A stretch of DNA of 64,000 bases from Pristionchus mayeri (GCA_036245805.1 BTRK01000002.1:18531067-18595066); one strand, 5' to 3'; shown: positions 23,001-36,000, counted from the stretch's first letter. The notes: generated by a model not told the origin, from the sequence alone. Made by a program: numbers and translations.

Positions 23001-25187
23001 CCCTACCTTTACTAACACCATGCATAATTCAGCCAAGGGAGTGTGCAGATGCTGTTGGCAGTGCAGAATGTCGCAGTCGAGAATCTAGCGACTGCACTCA
23101 AGACATTCGATGATGGAACACTCAGGTAGCATTTTTTAAAATTTACTCAATTGAAAGTAGCCATTTCAGATCGTATCGCTTGCTGTCGAGACCTCGGACG
23201 GATCCGAACGATCCCCTGCCCTACGATATATTCGAGCACTTCCCCAACTATCAAAGGTAACTGATTAGATCTCCGCTCCTTTATTCAATTGACATCAACT
23301 GCAGATGGATGTCAAATGCGGACGAGAAGGAGATTGCAGCGATGGAATTCTATCTGAACATGGAGGAAGATTGGAGGAGAGTCCAGGAGAATCCGAACGT
23401 CCTCGAGAGGAACCAGATGGAGGTATGGACAATCCTCTACTCGATTCAGTTATCATTCTACTTCAGGAACTCAAAACATTGCACACCCAATCGATGTTCA
23501 AAGCCAAGGGAATCCTCGAGAAGTATATGAAGCCAGAGATCATCTTGTCCACTGTGGATCTGGCCCTCTTCAAATTGTCCATGATGGCAGAGAGAGGAGT
23601 GAGGGGTGAGCAGTCACATATCTCTTTATTCTACTTGTATCAGTTTCAAGTCGTTCTCTTTCAGGTCAATTCTGGGACGTGGATCGTATAATAATCGACG
23701 AGGCATCTCTTCTCACTGAGGCCACTTTCTACTGTCTCGTTCGATGTTTTCCCAAGGCATCTTTCGTGTTGATCGGAGACGATAAACAACTGCCTCCCTT
23801 CATGTACGATCACAAAGTACTCGGACACCAACTGGCTGGTGAGCATTCATATCTTTTATTTTGTAGCACATGTCGATTTTTTCTTCTGTAGACTATTTTT
23901 TCGGTGAATTGATGCATTTTTCTAACTCAAAGATATATTTTATTTTTTCTCTACAGGCAAAGCAGCTCTGACTGTTGCAATGCGACGAAAGAATCTTCCC
24001 ATCATCCAATTGGTGGAAGTCTATCGAGCACCCCAGCAACTCGTTCAGCCGTACAACAACCTCTCTTACGATGGAACTCTACTCTCCAATAAGGTACTGC
24101 ATCTTGCGTGTTATTTTGCGAACATTTTTACTTTCTGGTTCATCATCTCATTTCAGAAGGAATCGTGTCGTCCATTGCTTGAGGTCGGCCTCGTTCCGGA
24201 ATCGCGACCAGATCTTCTGCTCGTGGATATACCCAGTGGACATCAGAAGGGTAATCACTCGCCATACAACGAGATGGAAATCGATGTGGTGGTCAGGTGA
24301 GAACAGTTCCGAATATGAACGAATGGGGATATTATTATCTTCAGCCTTCTCGATGTCTTCCCTCCCCCCTACCACGACGACATCATGATCATCTGTCTCT
24401 ACAAGGAGCAGAAGACGAGACTGCAGATGAGACTCGGTCCAGAATACGAAATAATGACCGTCGACTCCTCCCAGGTAGAGTATTCAATAATAGTGATCGT
24501 TATGGCAGAATTAAGAGATTGATCGAACAATTTAATTTCAGGGAAAAGAGAAGCCTATCGTAATCGTTCTTACAACGAGAACAGATAAGGAATCGGAATT
24601 TTTCCTGGATAAGAACAGGTTGGAATTTGTTCCTTATTGAAGTGTTGGCACTCGAAGAAGAATGGTTCGTGATATGGGTGATCTCTGATTGTAGATGCAC
24701 AGTGGCGGTCTCTCGTCATCAGCGATCTCTCATCATTCTCGGCAACGATTCCCTCCTCTCCAGTCAACTCCCGTGGAGTAAAGTACTCGAAGACTTTACT
24801 CGGATCAAGTCTGATCAGATTCGTCAGGGAAAGAGTAGTCTCCTCCCTAAGAATCCATGGGTCAAACAGCGGGTGCCTACACCAGATCCTCTTTCTCTCA
24901 CTAGCTTCCCACCTCTGAATGGCCACGAGAAGGAGTCGAAGCGTACTCCTTTTCCTAGACACTCCTCTTCCCCTACTCCAATGAGGCAAGTCGTCCCACC
25001 CTATGACCCTCCTGCCTATCCCCCACTCTCCCATCGACATCCCCTCCAGCCCCTCCCTCATGCAGTCATGAATTACCAACAGCACCGTCCATCATATCCC
25101 TCACCGTACCCATCCCACACATATCCCTCCCACCCTCAACCATATTATGATCCTTCTTTCATGGGCACATGGGGGAAATGGTACTGA
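20006..25187 (+). CDS. UPF1-like superfamily 1 helicase, copy C (21 exons, 1062 aa)
   Basis: Exons: 20006-20310, 20356-20506, 20624-20770, 20840-20929, 20975-21130, 21196-21314, 21365-21453, 21497-21608, 21651-21876, 21922-22030, 22110-22206, 23033-23125, 23170-23256, 23305-23422, 23467-23605, 23665-23838, 23957-24093, 24157-24296, 24345-24474, 24542-24618, 24695-25187. Total 3189 nt, in frame, no stops: the best candidate for an intact member. Motifs: Walker A GSGKTM, Walker B DEAS, GDDKQLPP, YRAPQQLVQPYNNLSYDG, VDSSQGKEK, CTVAVSRHQRS. The N-terminal half matches A and B throughout but no family I know. The C-terminal tail differs from A and B: Pro/Tyr/His-rich, ending in GTWGKWY, and lacking the basic KKTTQQR block. 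Intron 11 holds a foldback MITE. Role unknown. UPF1-like helicases act in RNA decay and small-RNA pathways. Confidence 0.87.
20548..20619. repeat. 36-bp tandem duplication next to a 3' splice site
   Basis: The unit starting ctgcaaaataatgtttaaga occurs twice back to back (20548-20583, 20584-20619) at the end of intron 2 of helicase copy C, just before the acceptor at 20623. It makes the intron longer but leaves one clear acceptor. Confidence 0.8.
22322..22607. mobile_element. Foldback MITE in intron 11 of helicase copy C
   Basis: Two arms of about 130 bp are near-perfect reverse complements (left includes gcctccgtgaccgtgg and taggtcagcatac, right gtatgctgaccta and ccagggtcacggaggc), with a short centre near 22460. 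No ORF. The surrounding intron (22207-23032) is over 800 bp, while most others in this gene are under 120 bp, so this and nearby GC-rich sequence are insertions. The outer limits may reach the gctccgccc copies at about 22274 and 22803. Confidence 0.7.
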
Positions 25188-25530
25188 TTCCTCTAGGTCT
25201 CATTCTTCTTTCCCAATACAGATTATATCTCAATTAGAAATATTTTTTTGGTTAATCTACGGGTTTCATTACTTTTGATGCATCTCAACTTCGATTTCAC
25301 AACCGTTACATTTCTTTGCGGAGAAACACTATTATCCAGATAAATGTTTTCCGAAAAAAACACACTACAAATGTCGGAAATAATTAACACATATTTAGTG
25401 AGGGAAAAAACACAGTTTATCATTTTCAACGAACCAACAAAACAACAAGCTTTCGAAAGGAAACACATTTCGTTATCTAATTAACTCTTCGAAACACTAT
25501 TCTCCTACTACAAATTGTATTACACGTCAC
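25188..25530. other. Convergent spacer between helicase copy C and mrpl-10
   Basis: About 340 bp, AT-rich, with no gene. It holds two of the four GAAACACTA copies described under findings. Confidence 0.5.
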
Positions 25531-27247
25531 TTATTGATCTGCGGTCTTTTCTTCCTTCGCTGAGAGATGAGAGAGTGAGTTGACGAGGGAGTGAGGAATC
25601 GAGTCCAAGGACTGAAATCAAAGTCATTGAAACACTATTCGCAAAGAATAGGAAGAATATTTATGCTTCGTCTGAATGATAAAAAAATACTATAACCGTT
25701 TTGGGGCTCTTGTGCTGAAACCAAGATCGTTGCATTGAAACACTACAAATAAGAAAAAAGTTCAAATCTGGGCTTCAGCACAAGAGCCTGTCATGAAATA
25801 AAATATCTACAACTCCAGTATTCCTACCGTACCTGAGGGAGTGCTCCGAGCTGTTGTGTCAGTATCTGCACTGTCTCTCCGTAGAGACAGTTCAAGTTGG
25901 GAAGGGCTGCCAATTTGTCCACTTCGGAGGAAGGAATGATGCGAGAGTCTAGGACGTACACTGCAAGGATCAAGTCAGACTAAATTATGACTTTGATTCT
26001 TATTCAAACTTCCATTTATAATTCGAATGCTAATTGGAAGTTTTTAGAATAATAAATAAACAAATAAAAGTGATGATTGTTTTCACAAGAAAAATTAAGT
26101 CACAAGATCTAATGAGCACACGAGTTTTTGATATGCGTCTAAAAATACGCTATGAAATATCCATGTGTAAAGGGTGACTAACCGAGGGGCACGATCCAGT
26201 TCAGCTTGGTGCACTCCTTCGATATGGTGACGAGTGATTCGGGAGTCTTCCCGAGTAGGAGAGCATTCGAACCGACGAAGACAGGAGAGAGAGAAGAGAG
26301 AGGAGTGTCTTCGAACACCTACGGCAGAGAATACTCAGGAATCGAATGGAATCGTTGTTGAGAAATCGAAATTTAAGATCAGAAATTAATGGAAATTATG
26401 GACCGCACCTTCTTCATGATCTTGTTGCCGTAGTTGCGGAACTCGATGTCTTTGAGGCGCAGTCTGCAACATTGGAAATAGAAACAATATTAGCTTGCTC
26501 CGACGGGGAAGCAAAATATGATAAGAAAACAATCGATTATTAAGACAGCCAACATTATTATAATGACCATAATTATACCTAATTGGAAGGAATAATTAAA
26601 AAAAGAGTTCTGACTGGTTCTTGGCGAAGTGGAGTGTTCTTCCGGGGACTGAAGTGAACTGACACACAGCCATCACTCGGAATTCCTCGTTACGGATGTA
26701 GTTACGGACCATATCTGCCAGAGCTATCTCGTAGTCAGAGTACTGCAAAGAAAGCAATCATAGGATTTACTGACGAGAGAAAACATGAACCATAACTGTG
26801 CAACAGAAAAAAATCAATGAAATATTATAACGGGGTGAAGCGGAAACTTTCTAACCTCTGATTCGCGGGCGTTCTTATCGAGATACTTCTGGAGGGGTGG
26901 AATGCACTGATAAACCGTCTTTGGCATCACTGGAGCAACGGCCGCCTCAAAAGAATACAGAATTGTATAAGACACTCGCTAATTGAATATGAAACTTATA
27001 CGTTGGGCTTTTTCTTACCCCAGTCACTCTTGTCTCTTGTATACTTTCTACTGACGTATGGTACACAACGGTACATAGCAATTGGCAAACTCCATTTTAT
27101 GAAGAAATGTATATAAACAAATACCTCGAACAGACGACGTTTGTAGTGTCGCGGCTTAGGGCGGGGGTATTTCGAGGATACGGCGCGTGCCGATAGAAGC
27201 ACCGCCTCCCGAGCACTCAGAGCAGTCACCACAGAGTGCGACAGCAT
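25531..27247 (-). CDS. mrpl-10: Mitochondrial large ribosomal subunit protein uL10m (MRPL10), 246 aa
   Basis: Builds the base of the mitoribosomal L7/L12 stalk. Minus-strand exons in order: 27247-27125, 26945-26856, 26742-26615, 26463-26409, 26318-26183, 25960-25833, 25611-25531. They total 741 nt and end in TAA. The N-terminus is basic and Ser/Ala-rich as for a mitochondrial presequence, followed by PRPKPRHYKRRLFE. Matches to the family include FRVMAVCQ, LRLKDIEFRNYGNKIMKKVF, SPVFVGSNALLL and the C-terminal LPNLNCLYGETVQILTQQLG. Exon phases agree throughout; the donor after NQ (in 26615-26742) was chosen because it joins cleanly to LRLKD. It converges with helicase copy C. Confidence 0.87.
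25705..25788. repeat. Small hairpin in the last intron of mrpl-10
   Basis: A perfect 15-base inverted repeat, ggctcttgtgctgaa at 25705-25719 and its complement at 25774-25788, with a 54-base loop. Transcribed within the intron; function unknown. Confidence 0.7.
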
Positions 27248-28795
27248 TCTTAAATATAATTTACAATCAATAAATACGCATAAAATACAATTTTAGAAAA
27301 TACTCGAAAAAAATGCGTTCAGAGCCGTTAAATTTCGCGAAGCCGGGATATGGAAATACCGTAGTGGCATCATGAACTGATTTTATTTTTCTGATCGAAT
27401 ATTGATTTTTCAAAATGTTGTTCTTATGTGCAGAGTGTTTCTCTGCTGAATCGAGATCCGTCAAGAGGAGATCAAATAAAAGCGTGCGAGAAGTCGACAC
27501 CTCTTTAGTGAGGAGGAGATCACATTTCATCCCATGGTGGATTGCTTCCATTTTGAGATCTCGTTATTCCATGGCCTCCCTCTTCATTCATGGCTTCGAG
27601 AGTGGAAAGACGTGCGAATCAAAGCTGAGAGATTTGTTGACTGCCACTTCACAATTGACTCATTTGTTTGATTGCATCAAGTGAACATTATTGTGATCAC
27701 AAGCTGTGATCGATAATGAGTGAACACTTCACTCTTCCTTCATTTCCTGTTCTCACATTTCTCTTTTCTTTCCACGAGTCTCAACACCCGTTCCTCTACG
27801 AGTCCTCCCTCCACTCATCAACTCGAATGAACCCGGAAGATCGCGAGTGATTCTCTAATTCCCTCTGTATCTGGGTGCTATCACAACTACTCCTCTGCTT
27901 TATCCCCACTCTTTCTTCATTTTCCCCTCTCTCTCCCTCAGAAGAGTGATCATCCGAGATCGAGAGAGTGGATGAATGGGAGAGAGACCAGACAGCGAGA
28001 GAGAACGAGGGAGCATGGAAATCGAAGAGGACGAAAGGGAGGATGGATGGGTGAATATTCCGTTGATTGTAACATGAAGCCCCCCCCCCCTTGCTCATGT
28101 GCGTACGCTGGTCCTTTTTTATCGATCACCAGCTGTAGATCATATCGATCGATGAGATCATCCATCGATTGGTCATTCGCTGTCCGAGTTGTGTAGTAAA
28201 CAGCCCGTCTCACCTGTTCTTCCGAGGGGGAGAATCGATCTTCCATTACTTTATGACCTACAAATGCGAAATATCAATCGAATCTTCCTCACTTCATTTC
28301 TCCAGAACTTTTCCTTATTCTGTGCATATCATGACCACCATATTCTGTATGAATCTTCGACCTTCTCAAGATGAGAGATGAATCTCATCATCTCTTCATG
28401 GCGTGCTAGATCTATCTAATTCGAGTAGTCAGGAGTCTCTTTCCCATTCTGGTCCCCCCTTCTCTCCCGTCCTAGTTTTCGTGACTTATTCACTATCCTT
28501 CGTTATTTTCGTCTCTTCAAGAATTCGCAGTGAATCTTCCCACCCCATGCAAAGATACTATTTCCGTCGATCCCACCACTTACTTTTTGCAATATTTTCA
28601 GTATCGCTAATCCTTCTTTCGGCTTTTTGGCCCATTTAGTTGCTAGGTGATTGCACGCTCTCCTTTCCACTCCGAGTTTCCAGATGTTTTCGTTGCGTAT
28701 CCTTCTATTGCCGCATGCAAAGGTTCTTGGTTGCATTCCCTCGAGGACTCGAATAGAATAGATTCCTTCCCAGATATGAGAGTGCAGCTGCCACG
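27248..28795. other. Intergenic region, divergent between mrpl-10 and bestrophin
   Basis: About 1.5 kb, presumed to hold both promoters. Several ORFs of 60-100 codons on both strands (for example minus 28246-27950) have low-complexity or unfamiliar translations and no splice context I can support. Confidence 0.5.
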
Positions 28796-31700
28796 ATGAC
28801 CATCTCCTACTCTGACAAGTTCCTTTCCCTCCTCCTACGATGGAAAGTCAGTCCACTTTGCCATGCTAAAATTATTCTTTTAAAAATGTTTTCGATCGCA
28901 ATCTCACTAAGAAGTTAGATTTACTGAGAATATTTCAAATTGTAGTGTAGTCTACCCATGCAGGTGAAAATCTCTAGTTCCTCCTCCATCTCTTCACATT
29001 CCTCCTCAGGGTTCATTGTGGAAGGCTATCTGGAAGCACCTCCTCCTCTTCATCTTCCTCTACTACTGCATCAATGTAGTCTACAGGTAGGGCTTCGTTT
29101 AATTCACTTCGAAAGGAGACTAGAGAGAAGGACAATTCCATTCACTCCATCTATCACTGAGAGAGTGGAGGAAGAGGAGAGAAGAGAGAAGAAGAGAGCA
29201 GTTGACAACGAGAGAGGAGCTATTCATAGGGATGAGGAGGAAGTTGAGGAATCGATGGAGGATCAGGGAGATTCCAGGTTCTTCATGACAGAAGAGCAAC
29301 AGAAAATATTCTTACGGTACATTCTCATCTTCGATGACTTCACAAAGTACATCCCTCTCACTTTCCTTCTAGGATTCTACGTCGCCATGATAGTGAGGAG
29401 GTACCGTTTACGATTCAGATAGACCAACTCAATTTCTTCCATGAAAAACTGCAGAAGAGTCCGAAAAAATCCGCTTTTGTTTTATCCATGAATTTGAACC
29501 GATTCATGGTCCTTCTTAAGACGTAGATCCTCTACGGGAAGTTCTTTCAGGTGGTGGGCCTGCTGTCAACTCATCTCTTGGCCAGACCATCTTCTATTCA
29601 ATATTTCAGCTCTGATCAGAGGCAGTGATGTGGGCTCTTTGATCTCTTTTCTCATTCTATCTAGATAAATCCTCGCATCTATCACTTCAGTTTTTCAATC
29701 ACACTCTATCGATCCGACTTTAAGTTATTTTTTTAAAAGTAGCCTATCCAAATTATGATGATGACATCGAAACGAAAATCCATCTAGCCATTATTTTCAG
29801 CCAGAGACGCGAATAATCCGTCGTACGATTGCTCGCTATGCGATTCTTACGTCTGTTCTCGCGTGGAGATCTATCTCCCTCAGGGTACTCAAGAGGTGAA
29901 ACACGCTTATCTCCAATTAATGATGCTGTTTAACATTTTTAGTGCACAGCACTACCATAATATGATTTTATCCTATTTTTTTAAAGAATATGAGGACTAC
30001 TAGATACTGTTCTTGATAAATCATCACACAGTGCACCTGCAGATATCCCACGGACGAGCACTTGGTGAGTTCGGGGTTGATGACGAGGGAGGAATTGGCC
30101 ATCTTCAAGAACATCCACGTAAAGGTCGACCCCCATCAGGTTCCATCCCCTTCTTCCACTTTTCTTTCACTGCTATTGAAAGATGTCGAGCAAATCACCA
30201 ATTCAATCAATATCTTCTTCCAAACTATGAATACAACAAGTGGAAACTTCAGAAATGGTTCGTTCCAGTCAACTGGATTCAGACGATGATGGTTCGCTGC
30301 TTCGAGAAGGGTCTGCTTCTATTCATAATTACAATTTCTAATTTAATTTCATATTTTACAAACCATTTCACACTATATATGCCTCAATACATAGATTTCT
30401 CTTTGACCTTCCTCATTCTCTGCAGGTACTCTCACTCACACGAACGAGTTGCGAGTGCTGCTGGATGCCCTCGAGAAGTTCAGGAATGGATTCTTCCAGT
30501 TGTTCATCTACGATTGGATTGCCATCCCTCTCGTGTACACACAGGTCTGCTCATTACTGGAGAGCACGCAATCTCTTGGGATGGATTGCTAACTGAGTAC
30601 TCGCAGGTCTCAACAATCTCAGTGTATGGCTACTTCGCCTTCGCTCTCATCGGCAGGCAGTATCCCTCCATCAATCAATTTGAACAACCCGTCGATATGT
30701 GAGCACCACTCCCGATTTTCTCTCTTTTTATTACAAAAAAACGATGATCTACGCTTGTGCTCAAGTAACAAACAACAACTCAAAAATATGTCAAGCTTGT
30801 GAAGGCGATATTCGCAATCCTCTTCTTGCAGTTACTTCCCCGTCTTCACCATCCTCCAGTTTCTGTTCTACGTGGGATGGCTGAAGGTTCGTGCTCCCAA
30901 TCAACACAATAAGTATCAGTGAAAAAACAACTAAAATAATCATATACAAATACATGAGCATTTGCTTGATTGAAGGTAGGCGAGGATCTGATGTTTCCGT
31001 TCGGCGCTGACGACGAAGACTTCGAGTTCAACTACATACTCGACAGGAATCTGGAGGTGAACTACCCAGCTTGATACGATGATAATAATGATGATTGTGC
31101 AGGTGGCCTTCCTCATCGTTGACGACCTACATAACCAAGTTCCTCCCGTGTACGTAGAGTCACTCAAGGACGAGATTGAGGTGACCTGATTGTGTCATTT
31201 CTAAGTTTCCCATCATTTCCTTAAAAAAGTCCTTGAAAAGTAAAAAAAAGTGAGGTTAATGAAGAAGTGTGTCTCCGAAGAATAGTATCTGATTCAGTTG
31301 CTTCACACGAAGGGTTCAGCCTCCCTCTCCAGTCACCCTCAACGACAGCATCTGAGGAAGTACAAGATGAAGGAGAGTGAGAAGAAGGTGAGAGAGTGTA
31401 GTAATCGTCGCCCCGAGTCTTGCACCACTGCACTCACTGGTAATCGTCGTCGTGGTGCACACACTCACTCAGATCTACCACGAGAACAAGGGGCATCCGA
31501 TGAGGACTTCCCTGTTGACAGACACGCACTCAGGCAAGACTTCCGCCTGCTCTTTCTCCGGTTTGTACTCCAATGGAGGATGGCCAGTAGTAGGGCATTC
31601 ACTCGGAATGTGTGGATATCAAGTTATCAGACATAATATGCTGCTTTTATTCTTGAAATGAAATTCCAAGCCTTTTACGATCGAAAGTTAATTTCACAAT

Positions 31701-32516
31701 TCCATCTCTTGATACTTCATTCGAAATTTGCTCGTGTAAAGTGGGGGTTCTAGTGGCACACATGACGTGACGTGAAGTGAATGTGTTGTGATCTCTCTTG
31801 CCCTGGTATTTGATCTTTCTTTCTCTATTGATAGATTGCAGATATTGAGCAGGCAGTCTTCACTAACAATGAGCACGAAGGACTACGGAGATTCGAGAGA
31901 GATACAGAAGGAGCACTCAAAGGTACGAAAAGAGATCTACTTATCATCATATTGATACACGAGAACGTTATCAAGGCCAGAAGTCTGGCTAGTTGTATCT
32001 TGTGAATGAATGGGAAAAGAGTCTCTTTGAGCGGCCTCATCCCCTGCTCCGCCCTATCCCTCACTCGGAACAACCCCTCAAGGTACTCTTATCATGTTAT
32101 TTACAAAAAAATGTGTTCATTCACTATCGTAGACAATTGTGCAAAAGAGCAAAGGTTGTTCTAGACCAGGCGTTAAAACAAAGTCTTCTAACAAGGTTCA
32201 TTGTAGTCGGTCGGACATTGGCCGCCCAGGCAGCAGAAGGAGGACGAATGGTCGCACCACGACAATCTATCAGTGTACGTCCTCTCCCCCTCCCGTTTCC
32301 TCTCCTCTTCTCTGCATAACATGCCACTCATTGCTTCAGGCCCACCGAGCGGCAGCCACGGGCCTTTCTAACCACCGATCCTCCTGAGATAGAATTTCGA
32401 TCGAATTCAGCTCCAGACCCTCGTCTCTCTCCTTCTCTCCTCTCTTCCACTTACTCAGTCAAGTTCCTCTCCAAGTCTCTCAACTCCATCGAACCCATTG
32501 AACAAAGTCCTCCATG
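28796..32516 (+). CDS. Bestrophin-type chloride channel
   Basis: Plasma-membrane anion channel subunit. Supported exons: 28796-28846, 29010-29086, 29278-29400, 29551-29629, 29801-29895, 30043-30124, 30253-30310, 30426-30544, 30607-30698, 30832-30886, 30976-31056, 31103-31180, 31298-31387, 31473-31560, 31842-31922, giving 416 in-frame residues. A Ser/Pro-rich tail then continues to about 32516; its exon joins are uncertain. Family hallmarks: N-terminal [12 protein letters not shown] followed by SWPD, the RRTIARY segment, [26 protein letters not shown], the [12 protein letters not shown] helix, and the acidic [10 protein letters not shown], equivalent to the calcium clasp. Hydrophobic segments fit the four-helix bestrophin plan. 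Nematodes have many bestrophins, so the exact orthologue is not given. Confidence 0.85.
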
Positions 32517-33024
32517 ACAAATTGAGAAGTGCTAGTCAATTAGGAATGCTTCTTCCCTTTTCAATCTTTCTTTCGCTTACTTTCGACTACATTCCATCAC
32601 ATTTTTTTTCATCTTATCCACTTTCGTTTCACTGTTCGATTATCTTCAAGATTGTCTCAAGCATAAAACGTTGTTCAGACAGCGCAAACAAGGCGACATC
32701 TCATCGGTTCTGAAACATTTTTCAATCAACGCATGTTTGTTTTAAAATCAGTCTTTACTAAATGAAATATGTTTTATCACTTTAACAACTCTACTGACAC
32801 GTAACAGACCGAAACTGAGTTGATTACAACTGAAAGAGAGAGGGAGAGAGGGAGAGAGCATATCTAAGTGTGTACCTCGTAATCATAGGCAATATACACT
32901 GTTCGTGGAGGGATTAGAGGGAACGGAGGGAATATCGATCGACCATCGATCAATAGTGGCTACTCGTGAAAGGATTGAGGCGAGAGGAGGCGAGACCCGA
33001 AGTGGAGAGACATCAATCGATATT
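32517..33024. other. Convergent spacer between bestrophin and ephrin
   Basis: About 500 bp with no gene; contains a short GAGA-rich stretch at about 32835-32860. Confidence 0.5.
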
Positions 33025-36000
33025 CTATCGTCGCAGAACCGCAACCAGCAGCAGCAAGATTATGGTAGACGATGAGGATAAAATCGATGATCCGCTCGAA
33101 CGCCACGGTAGACTGTCGGGTTCTGCAATCGGTACTTGATACAGTCCATAATGATTATCGACCGTTAGTATCGATATGGAATGAGGCAACGCACCGTCTC
33201 CAATCTCGTGAATCTCGAACATGACTTGTCCATCTAACACTTGGCCAAGAGCCTCGTACGCATCCGCCACCTTGTACTCTGACGCCTGCAATTATCGATT
33301 TTTAATCTAGTTTAACAGAGGGTTGCAGTTGACTTACAGTAGTATCGATGGCGACCCTCTCTCCTCTTGTGCGAACATCACGTGGAGGAGTCAGATCAAC
33401 CTGGAAATACTGATCGTTAAGCCTATTTCAAAGAGATCAAAGTTCAAAGTCCACCAACCTTCTGATAGAAGTGATCCCACAACGCCTCGTCCTCTCTGTT
33501 CTTCTTCTCAATGGGAATGGCAGGAGTGAGAATCCACTCCTCCCTCCTCTCCTCCTTCATTCCGAAGGGACTCTTGCGCGGAATCTCCTTGGTTACTGTA
33601 CTCTTCTCTGTAGTCGTCGTCGTTGAGGGAATGTGGTGACCATGATGGGAATGCTTGCGATGGACGTGACAGGCGCCTGAATTATTCATTGATAAGATAG
33701 CATTGATGGAGGAGAGGAATTATAAGGGTAGGTTACTCACCGCCTCTCTTCACCACATGCAATTTCATCTTGAGTGCGTGAGTGGTGCACAGTCCGCCCT
33801 CTCGATTGGCCATTCCATCGGGGGATCCAGAGGAGGTCGCTGCAATAGGAGGAATCACTTGGACCGCAAATATTTGAGCCTCTTTCAATCAATTTTGGAC
33901 CGATTTTGTTCGAAACTCACAAATAAAATAGTAGGTCATATCTGCTTTATAGGTCATCGCGAATGGATTCGGTTGAAACGATCGGAAGGCGATCTGCAAG
34001 GATAATTCGTGTGATAAGTGAACCGTAGTGCATCTACCGTACCTTGAGTTTCGTCTCCACCTTAGGATCAGTGCATCGGCCGACCTCCTTGGGCTGATCA
34101 CCGAGTCGGCACTCGTCGTATTCCTCCTTCGACACCTGGAGAAACGTCGACTTGCCTCACGTAATGCATTTTTTCTTGATTTTTTATCAACTAATCGTCG
34201 GCCACACCACTCACTCGATAGATGATCGACTGTTCGTTAGTCCTTCCGAAGGGGCAATGGATGTCCACGAGATCGTCCACTGCTGCACATGACTCGAGAC
34301 TGCAAAGGATCAAAGATCAACGGGAGTCGCCTGATCAAAGACAGTATCCGTTTCAGAGTGACAGGGAGTGATGGACGCGCGAAGAGTAAATAACCATCAC
34401 GCAACCCCTCCCTCCTCCCTTTCTCCCCCTTCTAGCCAGTTAGAGGGAACGAGAGAGTAGGCGAGGTAGAGAGAGTCCAGACAGTTCACGCAATGCACAA
34501 AGAAGAGTGCCGCCGTGAGAGATGAAGCCAGATCATTCATCATTATTAGATCATCACCTCACTTCCTCCTCAGGAAACAAAGACCTTCTAATACCAATAA
34601 ATAGTGGGCTCCAGGGTGGTCTCCCCCCTCCGCTTCCCTCTTTTTGCATGTTTAATGCCATTGCTCAGAGGTCTTTGTCCCCTACAGGCAGCCTATTGCA
34701 TCTAATGAGGCCCATTCCCCTCCCTCACAACAGACTGTCTCCCAAGTGATGCTTATAGGTCGAATCTGATTAGGCGTATGACAACGGGTGGGGACTCTCG
34801 AGATTTCGAGTGTTTAGGCTGGCACGAGAAGGAGAGAAGAGGAGAGAATGGGGACTGTCCCTGCATCCCCGCTAGCACCTAGCTACTAATCGACGGATTG
34901 TTGCACCACTGCACTACGCAACGAGCAGATAATACAGTATGGAGGGGCTGATCGAGGGATAGATCGAGGAAGGAGGAGGAGGAGCAGGTCATGCATCCGC
35001 CGATTGCGTCACAGGAGATAAGCGGTTCTCAGTCCTCATCGAGGTACGATTCCACTCCATTCTCTCGAGTGCCATCTATCCCTTTTATCTCGATCGAATC
35101 TACAGGAATCTGGAGGAATTAGCCTCGGCAAGTGTCAAAGGAGCAGTAAACCAATAGGTCACCTGCAATTTTCACCCCATCTCCCCTATTCTGGTTGACT
35201 CCTCTCCTCTTCTTCACTTGCGCAAGATGCGGCCAAGTAATTACCGTTCCTCGCTCCCTACATACAAATTGAGCGTATGGATGAAATATGATCGGTCTGC
35301 CTTCTCGAGCAAGAGAGTGTGCAGAATGAAGATAGTCGTCTTAGAAGGAAGAAAAAGGACTAAGAGGGTAATGAGAAGTCGGGAGGGAGTACAGGTGGTG
35401 ACTCGTGGTGCAATTAGTCCTTCTGATTGATATCTCTCGACCAATCCCTCGTTTTTGTAAGAACCGTAACAGTCCCTTCTCTGAAGGGTCAGTTACACAA
35501 TGAGGAAGAAGACGAATGAGAAGAAGGGAAGAGGAAAGGCAGGTGTGGAGCCATTTGGAGACAGATGAACTAACTGATCAGAGGGGGGATGGAACATATG
35601 GGAGTCGGGAGGGGATAAGAAGGGAAAGATGAGCTTGATCCTTCTTTCCCTCCAAGGAGACCATCTGATACGGAGAATTACTCCAGGGACAGTATAACCC
35701 TCGATGACCTCCCTCTTTACAACCCATTTCGGATCGTGTAACCACGTTGTCGGCATGTTTGTATTCCACCACACGCGCAATTCTTTTCAGGCCTGGTTAC
35801 GACCCACCGGAGCCGGATCCTTTTTTTGGTCCTAGCCCTTCTTCGCTCGAACGAGCCCCATTCGAAAGACGCGGTAATTCCCGGTTGTCCCCTTCTCGCT
35901 GTTCAAATCGAGAGTTGCAATTCCCTGGTTGCTCACCCTCAATTGACCAGGCCTATTATACACTTCGAGGAGGAGACACTTAATTGCTATACACACGCAT

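Noticed and set aside
27950..28246. 98-codon minus-strand ORF starting MEDRFSPSEEQ
   Set aside because: No domain, no consistent exon partners, and the end is low complexity. It might be one exon of an unseen gene but cannot be supported.
28958..29422. Single 154-codon ORF read as a gene
   Set aside because: It spans introns of the bestrophin gene. The true exons at 29010-29086 and 29278-29400 use other boundaries; the first is in a different frame.
32133..32195. Two micro-exons in the bestrophin tail separated by about 10 bases
   Set aside because: Introns of 10-11 bases are not spliceable; the tail must be read differently and is left unresolved.
35789..35954. Inverted AGGCCTGGT pair with a GTTCAAATCGAG stretch, considered as a tRNA or MITE
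   Set aside because: No cloverleaf can be drawn, the box B match is poor, and the 9-base repeats are too short to call an element.
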